Below, piece by piece: positions 55,496 to 61,093 of a stretch of DNA of 61,093 nt; the stretch's first letter is position 1; every line of letters starts with the position of its first letter. Position numbers and translations under genes: made by a program. The stretch spans positions 1-61,093 of the forward strand of contig JADKJZ010000012.1 in assembly GCA_016720805.1 (NCBI GenBank), written 5' to 3'. The notes beneath the pieces are model-generated. The model saw only the letters and a program-made list of their open reading frames with translations. It was not told the origin of the DNA and did not search any database. Source of the DNA: Gemmatimonadota bacterium (GTDB taxonomy: Bacteria > Gemmatimonadota > Gemmatimonadetes > Gemmatimonadales > GWC2-71-9).

Positions 55496-56315
55496 TCTGA
55501 CACCTCCAACACAACACCGTCCCCCGGGCATCGATGTCGTGGGTCATCACGAGCCGGGTGCCGCAGACCTTGCACGGCTCCCCTTCACGGCCGTACACGT
55601 AGAGCTCCAACTGGAAGTTGCCCGGGGCGCCGGTGGAGGAGACGTAGTCGCGGAAGGTGGTCCCCTCGCTGGCGATGGCGGCGTCGAGAATCCGGACGAC
55701 GTGGCCGTGGAGGGCGCGCAGCTTCTCGACCGGGACCTTGTTCGCGGGCTTCGATGGATCGATCCCGGCCGCGAAGAGCGCCTCGGTCGCGTAGATGTTG
55801 CCGACCCCAACCACGACGCGCTGGTCCATCAGCACCTTCTTGATCGCCGCGCGCGACTTCGCGAGCCGAGCGGCAAACAACGCTGGCGTGAACGCCGGGT
55901 CGAGCGGCTCGGGGCCGAGGCGCGCCTCGTAGGCGGCCCACGCGGCGGCATCGCACCAGCGCAGCGTCCCGATGCGGCGCACGTCGCGGTAGACCAGCAG
56001 CGAGCCGTCGTCGAGCGTGCACACCAGCACGGCGTAGTGATCCTCATCCTCCGACATTGGCCGGTCGTACACGAGCAGGGAGCCGGTCATCCCCGGTTGC
56101 ACGGCGAGCAGCTTGGTGTCGGTGTGGAGGAGGGCGTGCTTCGCGCGGCGGGTCACGTCGCTGATCGTGCGCCCCGCGAGGCCGCGAAGCAGCACGCCCT
56201 TCGTCACCCCGTCGAGGACGTTGTCGTGGCGGAGCGCCACCGACTCGATGCGTCGCCCGACGAGGCGGGCGCGCAGCTGGCGAACGAGGGTTTCGACTTC
56301 TGGCAGTTCAGGCAT
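55491..56315 (-). CDS. mutM: Formamidopyrimidine-DNA glycosylase
   Basis: Removes 8-oxoguanine and formamidopyrimidines, then cleaves the abasic site. 274 residues, full length. N-terminal catalytic PELPEVETLVRQLRARLVG (Pro after Met), Lys in LLHTDTKLLAVQPGMTGSLL, helix-two-turn-helix with VVGVGNIYATEALFAAGIDP, and a C-terminal zinc finger with CKVCGTRL ... VLCWRCQT. The His and Arg in VYRDVRRIGTLRW fit lesion binding. ATG 56315 begins the required MPELPEVET. Stop lies within a heptamer array. Same strand as the UvrC-like nuclease. Confidence 0.95.
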   Translation of the reverse strand: MPELPEVETLVRQLRARLVGRRIESVALRHDNVLDGVTKGVLLRGLAGRTISDVTRRAKHALLHTDTKLLAVQPGMTGSLLVYDRPMSEDEDHYAVLVCTLDDGSLLVYRDVRRIGTLRWCDAAAWAAYEARLGPEPLDPAFTPALFAARLAKSRAAIKKVLMDQRVVVGVGNIYATEALFAAGIDPSKPANKVPVEKLRALHGHVVRILDAAIASEGTTFRDYVSSTGAPGNFQLELYVYGREGEPCKVCGTRLVMTHDIDARGTVLCWRCQT

Positions 56316-56321
56316 CTGAAT

Positions 56322-56356
56322 CGATGATCGATGATCGATGATCGATCATCGATTCG
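56322..56356. repeat. CGATGAT heptamer array between fpg and purD
   Basis: CGATGAT, CGATGAT, CGATGAT, CGATCAT, CGATTCG in register. On the minus strand purD ends AAT CGA TGA inside it. It lies 6 bases upstream of the fpg start. Confidence 0.9.
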
Positions 56357-57614
56357 CCTCGCGCCAGCCGATGTCGCGTCGGTACTGTTTCCCTGCAAAC
56401 TGGATCGCCTCGGCGGCCGCGCGGCTCCGCGCCTGCGCCTCGGCGAATGTCGGCGCGACGGCGGTGACCGCGAGCACCCGACCGCCGTTGGTGACGAGCG
56501 TGCCGTTGCCCTGCTGCGCCGTGCCGGCGTGATAGACGGTGACGCCCTCGCCGAGGTCGGCAGGGATGGTGATCGCGTCGCCCTTCCGGCTCGACTCCGG
56601 GTAGCCGGCACTCGCCAGCACCGTGGTGACAGCCGCGTCGCTGTGGAGATCAAGCGCGGGGAGTGGCTCACCCTTCGCGGCCGCGTCGAACAACGCCGTG
56701 AGCCCCGAGCGGACCAGCGGGAGCACCACCTCCGTCTCGGGATCGCCGAGGCGGCAATTGAACTCCACCACGTTGGGCGTGCCGTCGGGATGCAGCATGA
56801 TGCCGGCGTAGAGGACGCCGCGGAACGACGCGCCGCGGCGCTCGAGCTCGCGGAGCGTCGGCAGCAACACCTCATGCTCGATCCGCGCCATCGCCTGGGG
56901 CGTCGCAATCGCGACCGGTGTGTAGGCGCCCATGCCGCCGGTGTTGGGGCCGGTGTCGCCTTCGCCGATCCGCTTGTGGTCCTGCGCCGGCGGGAGGATG
57001 CGCACCTCACGGCCGTTGGTCACCGCCAGTACCGACAGCTCCTCGCCCTCGAGAAATGCCTCGATCACCACCACGTCGCCGGCCGCGCCAAGCTGATGCG
57101 CGCCCATCATCGCCTGCAACGCATCGCGCGCCTCGGCGCGCGTGGCACAGACCACCGCGCCCTTCCCGGCGGCGAGCCCCGACGCCTTCACGACCAGCGG
57201 TTCGGCGTGTGCGTCCACGTACGCCAGTGCCGCGGCGAGATCGTTGAAGGTGGCGCTCGCGGCGGTCGGGACGCCGGCGGCGAGCATCACATCCTTGGAG
57301 AACGCCTTCGACGACTCGATCTGGGCGGCGGCCGCCACCGGGCCGAAGACGATGCGCCCCTCGGCGCGGAGCCGGTCCGCCAACCCGAGCGCCAGCGGCA
57401 CCTCGGGACCGACCACCACGAGGTCGATGGCGTGCGCGTCGGTGGCATCGGCCAGGCGGTCGATGTCATCGGCGGCGATCGGGAGATTGGTGGCGAAGGC
57501 CGCGGTGCCGGGATTCCCCGGCGCGACGTAGATCTGGTTGGACGGATCGTCCTGCAGGAGCGCGAGGGCGAGCGCATGTTCGCGCCCGCCCCCGCCAACG
57601 ACCAGCAGCCTCAC
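56346..57614 (-). CDS. purD: Phosphoribosylamine-glycine ligase (GAR synthetase)
   Basis: Second step of purine synthesis: ATP-dependent ligation of glycine to phosphoribosylamine. About 422 residues. MRLLVVGGGGREHALALALL, VVVGPEVPLALGLADRL, SSKAFSKDVMLAAGVPTAAS, and the ATP-grasp core VVKASGLAAGKGAVVCATRA, GDTGPNTGGMGAYTPVAIAT, YAGIMLHPDGTPNVVEFNCR and LGDPETEVVLP are all present. GTG 57614 overlaps the stop of the M48 gene (GTGA). The stop codon belongs to a heptamer array. Confidence 0.95.
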   Translation of the reverse strand: MRLLVVGGGGREHALALALLQDDPSNQIYVAPGNPGTAAFATNLPIAADDIDRLADATDAHAIDLVVVGPEVPLALGLADRLRAEGRIVFGPVAAAAQIESSKAFSKDVMLAAGVPTAASATFNDLAAALAYVDAHAEPLVVKASGLAAGKGAVVCATRAEARDALQAMMGAHQLGAAGDVVVIEAFLEGEELSVLAVTNGREVRILPPAQDHKRIGEGDTGPNTGGMGAYTPVAIATPQAMARIEHEVLLPTLRELERRGASFRGVLYAGIMLHPDGTPNVVEFNCRLGDPETEVVLPLVRSGLTALFDAAAKGEPLPALDLHSDAAVTTVLASAGYPESSRKGDAITIPADLGEGVTVYHAGTAQQGNGTLVTNGGRVLAVTAVAPTFAEAQARSRAAAEAIQFAGKQYRRDIGWREANR

Positions 57615-58636
57615 GCGGAGCCCTTCGCGCGCGCTTCCTGAAAGGCTTCCTTGGCGCGTTCGGTGGCCCGCTTGGCCGCGTTCTTCAGGTGTTCGCCCAC
57701 TTCCTTGATCTCCTGCTTGTAGTGCTCCTTGGCGTCGTGCATGTCGTCGCGCAGCGGCCGCTCCGCCTGCTCGGTGCCACGCCGGACGTACTCGCCGCGC
57801 AGGATCCGCTCGTAGTCGCCACTCTGCACCCACTTCTGCACCTCGGCGGCGCGGACGACGTTCATCGGATGGGTCAGCGCGAGCGTGCTGAGGATCTTGT
57901 AGACCACGTCGAGTCCGTCGTTCGAGGACGCGTACTCGTTGGCCTGCACCATGAAGGGCTCGAGGTTGAGGTCGCCCGGGCGGATGTTCGTCGTGTTGCC
58001 GCCGCCGGCCATCTTCATGAAGAGGCGCATCGTCGCCTGCAGGTCCTGTGAGCCGAGCAGCGAGGCGCGGTCGGCCGACAGCTCCGACTTCCGCGACCAC
58101 TCGAGGAACGCAAACTTCACCGGCAGCAGGATGATCGAGGCGAGCATGGGCAACGCGCCGAGGCTCACCATCACCATGATCGCCGCGATGGTGCGGTAGA
58201 GTGAATGCCCGCTGATCACGTGGCCAAGTTCGTGCGCCAGCAGGACGCGCTGCTCCTCGGTGTCGAGCAACTCGAGCGCCGACGAGTGGATCACGATGAA
58301 CGGATCGTCGATGCCGTACGCGCCGGCGTTGAAGATCGGCGTCTGGGTGACATAGAGCTCGGGAATCGTTTCCCACCCGAAGGTGGAACAGTTCTCGACA
58401 TGCAGCGCCCAGAGGAGCGGGAACTGGGTGGGGCCGACGCGGACCGCATTGCCCTGGAAGAGGAGGCGGATGCCGCGCTCGCCGCCGAGCATGCCGAGAA
58501 TCTTGCGAATCACCTCGTCGACACCGGGGACGGCGCGGAGGGTCTGCAGGGCGGCGCGGTCCGCCGGATGCTCCCACGCCACCGCGGCGATTTCGGGGAG
58601 GGCAATACGGGGGCGGGCAGCCGGAAGCGAGGTCAT
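57611..58636 (-). CDS. M48-family zinc metallopeptidase, membrane-associated
   Basis: About 341 residues. HELGHVISGHSLYRTIAAIM gives HExxH and the family's downstream segment; FLEWSRKSELSADRASLLGS supplies the third ligand Glu. A hydrophobic stretch (VMVSLGALPMLASIILLPVK) suggests one or two membrane spans between them. The C terminus is charged and helical (EHYKQEIKEVGEHLKNAAKR ATERAKEAFQEA), likely a coiled coil. ATG 58636. Homologues are annotated as Ste24/HtpX-like peptidases. Upstream of purD in the same operon. Confidence 0.85.
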   Translation of the reverse strand: MTSLPAARPRIALPEIAAVAWEHPADRAALQTLRAVPGVDEVIRKILGMLGGERGIRLLFQGNAVRVGPTQFPLLWALHVENCSTFGWETIPELYVTQTPIFNAGAYGIDDPFIVIHSSALELLDTEEQRVLLAHELGHVISGHSLYRTIAAIMVMVSLGALPMLASIILLPVKFAFLEWSRKSELSADRASLLGSQDLQATMRLFMKMAGGGNTTNIRPGDLNLEPFMVQANEYASSNDGLDVVYKILSTLALTHPMNVVRAAEVQKWVQSGDYERILRGEYVRRGTEQAERPLRDDMHDAKEHYKQEIKEVGEHLKNAAKRATERAKEAFQEARAKGSA

Positions 58637-58658
58637 CGGAGACTCGTGCGTTGAGGTT

Positions 58659-58684
58659 CCGTCCCCTTACGCAGCGGGGGACGG
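58659..58684 (-). terminator. Hairpin between metB-like gene and M48 gene
   Basis: CCGTCCCC-ttacgcagcg-GGGGACGG, perfect 8-bp stem, 20 bases beyond the stop of the minus-strand PLP gene. No run of U follows, so it could also act in the leader of the M48 gene. Confidence 0.5.
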
Positions 58685-58704
58685 CCCTGTTTCATCGTGC
58701 ATCG

Positions 58705-59874
58705 TCAGGCGGAGAGCGCCTTGTCCAGGTCCGCCTGCAGGTCACCCAGGTCCTCGATCCCGACCGAGAGCCGCACCAGCGAGTCGGTCAGCCCCATCTC
58801 GTCCCGCAGCGCCTTCGGCACCGAGGCGTGGGTCATCGTCGCGGGGTGGCCGATCAGCGACTCGACGCCACCGAGCGACTCCGCCAACGCGAAGAGGTGC
58901 GTCGACTCGACCACGCGGCGCGCGCGTTCGAGCGAGCCGAGCTCAATGGAGATCATCCCGCCGAAGCCCGCCATCTGTCGCTTCGCGAGCTCGTGCTGCG
59001 GATGGTCGGGGAGGCCGGGGTAGTAGACGTGCTGCACGTCGGCGCGCCCGGCGAGCCAGGTCGCCAGCGTGCCGGCGCTGTCGCAGTGGGCGCGCATCCG
59101 GAGTGGCAGCGTCTTGATGCCGCGCAGCGCCAGCCAGCAATCGAACGGACCGGGGATGCCGCCGGCGGCGTTCTGCAGGAAGCCGATCCGCTCACCCAGG
59201 TCCTCGCGCGCCGTCACCAGGGCGCCGCCGACCATGTCGGAGTGGCCGTTGAGATACTTGGTGGTGGAGTGGAGGACGATGTCGGCGCCGAGGGCGAGCG
59301 GGCGCTGCAGGATCGGCGTCGCGAAGGTGTTGTCGACGACGAGCAGCAGGCCATGCGCCTGGGCCAGGTCGCCCACCGCGCGCAGGTCGGTGAGGAACAT
59401 CATCGGATTGGTGGGCGTCTCGCAGTACAGCATCCGCGTCGTCGGGCGAAGCGCGGCCTCGATGTTCGCCACGTCGCGCATGTCGACGAAGGTGAAGGCG
59501 ACGCCGAAGTTCTCGTAGACGCGCTGCATCAGCCGGTGACTGCCGCCGTAGACGTTGCTCCCCACCACGACGTGGTCGCCCGACTTCAGCAGCTTGAGGA
59601 CGGTGTCGAGTGCCGCGAGTCCGGAGCCGAACGCAAAGCCGTGGAGGCCGCCTTCGAGCGCCGCGAGGTTCCGCTCCAGCGCCTCGCGCGTCGGGTTCGC
59701 GGTCCGGGCGTACTCGTAGCCGTTGTGTGGCACGCCGAGGGCGTCCTGCACATAGGTCGAGGTCTGGAAGATCGGCGGCATCACCGCGCCGGCCACCGGG
59801 TCGGGCAGCTGGCCGGCGTGCACGGCGAGTGTGGCGAGCTGCTGCGTGGTGTGCGCTTCGGGCAAACGGGTCAT
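58705..59874 (-). CDS. Cystathionine gamma-synthase/lyase-type PLP enzyme
   Basis: About 389 residues. Trans-sulfuration enzyme of the Cys/Met metabolism PLP family. PPIFQTSTYVQDALG, EYARTANPTREALERNLAAL, FAFGSGLAALDTVLKLLKSG, YGGSHRLMQRVYENFGVAF, DMRDVANIEAAL, ETPTNPMMFLTDLRAVGDLA, VVDNTFATPILQRPLALGAD and the PLP lysine in HSTTKYLNGHSDMVGGALV. The C terminus has ESLGGVESLIGHPATMTHAS, which marks synthases and lyases alike. It could be MetB (cystathionine synthesis) or cystathionine gamma-lyase; asd in the window is compatible with either. ATG 59874. Confidence 0.9.
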   Translation of the reverse strand: MTRLPEAHTTQQLATLAVHAGQLPDPVAGAVMPPIFQTSTYVQDALGVPHNGYEYARTANPTREALERNLAALEGGLHGFAFGSGLAALDTVLKLLKSGDHVVVGSNVYGGSHRLMQRVYENFGVAFTFVDMRDVANIEAALRPTTRMLYCETPTNPMMFLTDLRAVGDLAQAHGLLLVVDNTFATPILQRPLALGADIVLHSTTKYLNGHSDMVGGALVTAREDLGERIGFLQNAAGGIPGPFDCWLALRGIKTLPLRMRAHCDSAGTLATWLAGRADVQHVYYPGLPDHPQHELAKRQMAGFGGMISIELGSLERARRVVESTHLFALAESLGGVESLIGHPATMTHASVPKALRDEMGLTDSLVRLSVGIEDLGDLQADLDKALSA

Positions 59875-59960
59875 CAGCCGACCGGGCGAGGGAAGGCCGA
59901 AGCTTATGTCCCGCATCAACTTGGGGCAAGGCGCGATTGTGGAACACGGACTGGACCCGG

Positions 59961-59966
59961 TAGCTT
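59961..59966 (+). promoter_or_regulatory. Putative -10 box (TAGCTT) for glmM
   Basis: TAGCTT lies 50 bases before ATG 60017 in the divergent gap, the same word as before ubiE and asd but at a greater distance, so this message would have a leader. Confidence 0.3.
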
Positions 59967-60016
59967 GCGGCTGGTCGCATTGCGCACGATTTCCCAGCCC
60001 CGAGGTCGGTCTGCCG

Positions 60017-61093
60017 ATGTCCGAAACCCTGATGATCTCCGTCTCCGGCATGCGCGGGCATGTCGGCAGTGATTTGACTCCCGAACTGGTGGCCCGTCAC
60101 GCCGCCGCGCTCGGGGCCTGGGTGCGCAGCCGTGGCGGCACGAGCGTGGTGATCGGGCGCGACGCGCGGACGTCGGGGCCGATGTTCACGCTGGCCGCGA
60201 CGGCCGGTTTCCAATCGGTGGGTGTCGACGTGATCGACGTCGGCATGGTGCCCACGCCGACGGTGCAGATGGCGGTGGAGCATCATCACGCTGGCGCCGG
60301 GCTGATTCTGACGGCGAGCCACAATCCGATCGAGTGGAATGCGCTGAAGTTCGTCGGTCCGGACGGCATTTTCCTCGACGCCGAATCCGGCGCGATCGTG
60401 CGTCGACTGGCCGACGAGGGTCCTCCGCGAAGCGGGTGGGACACCATCGGCACTCGCCGCGATGACCCGGAGGCCGTCGAGCGGCACCTCGATGCCATCC
60501 TGGCGCTCCCCGAGATCGATGTCGAGGCGATTCGCGCGGCCCAGTTCCACGTCGCGCTCGACTGCGTGCGCGGTGCGGGGGCGCCGTCGATGCTGGCGCT
60601 GTTCGACCGCCTCGGTGTCCGGGTCAGCGGGATCAACCTCGAGACCGACGGTCGCTTCCCCCGCGAGCCCGAGCCGATCCCCGAGAACCTCGGTGCATTG
60701 GGTGAGCTGGTCCGGGCCTCAGGCGCCGACCTCGGGATGGCGGTCGATCCGGATGTCGATCGGCTGGCGCTGGTCGACGAGTCGGGAACCCCGATCGGGG
60801 AGGACTACACCCTGGCCGTGGCCACCCGGGCGGTGCTCGCCCGGCAGCCGGCCGGCAGCGGCCCCCAGACCGTGGTCGTCAACCTCTCGACCTCCCTGGT
60901 GGTGGAGGATGCGGCCCGCTCGGGCGGGGCGCGGTTCGTCCGGGCGCCAGTCGGGGAGGCCAATGTGGCCCGGGCGATCGTGGCTGAGCGCGCCGTCATT
61001 GGCGGGGAGGGGAACGGCGGCGTGATCCTGCCCGCCCTCCACGTGGGGCGGGATGCCCCGCTGGGGGCGGCCCTCATCTTGCAATACCTGGCC
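60017..61093 (+). CDS. glmM: Phosphoglucosamine mutase (partial, runs off the right edge)
   Basis: Converts glucosamine-6-P to glucosamine-1-P for peptidoglycan and LPS precursors. 359 codons are present in one open frame to the last base; about 90 residues of the family are missing. MSETLMISVSGMRGHVGSDL is the N terminus; the phosphoserine loop LTASHNPIEWNALKFVGPDG and the metal loop DLGMAVDPDVDRLALVDESG are intact, and the sugar loop GEGNGGVILPALHVGRDAPL follows. ISVSGMRG in place of the commoner TDGIRG-type start suggests the phosphohexomutase subgroup of GlmM/ManB; phosphomannomutase is the alternative. Confidence 0.85.
   Translation, partial: MSETLMISVSGMRGHVGSDLTPELVARHAAALGAWVRSRGGTSVVIGRDARTSGPMFTLAATAGFQSVGVDVIDVGMVPTPTVQMAVEHHHAGAGLILTASHNPIEWNALKFVGPDGIFLDAESGAIVRRLADEGPPRSGWDTIGTRRDDPEAVERHLDAILALPEIDVEAIRAAQFHVALDCVRGAGAPSMLALFDRLGVRVSGINLETDGRFPREPEPIPENLGALGELVRASGADLGMAVDPDVDRLALVDESGTPIGEDYTLAVATRAVLARQPAGSGPQTVVVNLSTSLVVEDAARSGGARFVRAPVGEANVARAIVAERAVIGGEGNGGVILPALHVGRDAPLGAALILQYLA

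Overview
The window is very GC-rich, densely packed and almost purely chromosomal housekeeping sequence. I see no rRNA, tRNA, phage, IS element or CRISPR. Three things point to a Gemmatimonadota-like soil or water bacterium: PEP-CTERM proteins ending in ARRRKAKRS, menaquinone-type UbiE/UbiD/UbiA/UbiX genes, and the mix of outer-membrane barrels with amidst GTG/TTG starts and 4-base ATGA/GTGA gene overlaps. This assignment is an inference from gene content. The window stops inside glmM on the right and inside a serine hydrolase on the left. Both 1-8.9 kb and 50.8-54.2 kb are riddled with frameshifts (the second also has a run of about 210 mostly G bases), while genes elsewhere are intact, so most breaks there look like assembly or sequencing errors.

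Layout. 0-10.5 kb: serine hydrolase, an unknown secreted protein, a LytS/LytTR two-component pair, a FabG-like reductase, an isocitrate dehydrogenase, a DUF4139 protein, a metallophosphoesterase and an SprT-like protease. 10.5-22 kb: two glutaryl-CoA-dehydrogenase-like acyl-CoA dehydrogenases, etfB-etfA, nadB-nadA-nadC, ETF:quinone oxidoreductase, a diguanylate cyclase and asd. The first group forms a complete electron route from acyl-CoA to quinone. 22.3-25 kb: a small accessory islet of lipoprotein and membrane genes bracketed by inverted compound repeats. 25-32 kb (minus strand): gpmI, a barrel protein, a PTPS-family enzyme, another barrel, moeA, then a Mn2+ (yybP-ykoY) riboswitch driving htpX-terC. 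32-41 kb: SH3 protein, guaB with a leader ORF, a LeuT-like transporter with small subunit, an APC permease, nrnA-like, NifU-C and Mrp. 41-44 kb (minus): ECF sigma, anti-sigma, a polymer-forming membrane protein and a toast-rack protein. 44-48.5 kb: ubiE-ubiD-ubiA-ubiX and a YfcE phosphoesterase. 49-50.6 kb: two PEP-CTERM proteins. 50.8-60 kb (minus): a SARP/ATPase regulator, a small secreted protein, a UvrC-half nuclease, fpg, purD, an M48 protease and a cystathionine synthase/lyase; then glmM (plus).

The most striking signal is not a gene. Nearly every sizeable intergenic gap holds a tandem array whose period is always 7 bp although the unit sequence differs (CGATCAT, GTCGTAA, AGTCGTT, GTGAGGG, GGATGAT, GCGAACC, GTGAAAC and others). 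These arrays usually begin exactly at a gene's stop codon, and in ten genes the stop itself is part of the first unit. Several arrays come as inverted pairs that would fold into hairpins. A second dispersed element (TGTCATCCTGAGCG...GAAGGACCT) sits inside or beside them. A second recurring signal is a TAnnTT-type -10 box 5-8 bases before the start codon of eight genes, which suggests leaderless transcripts.
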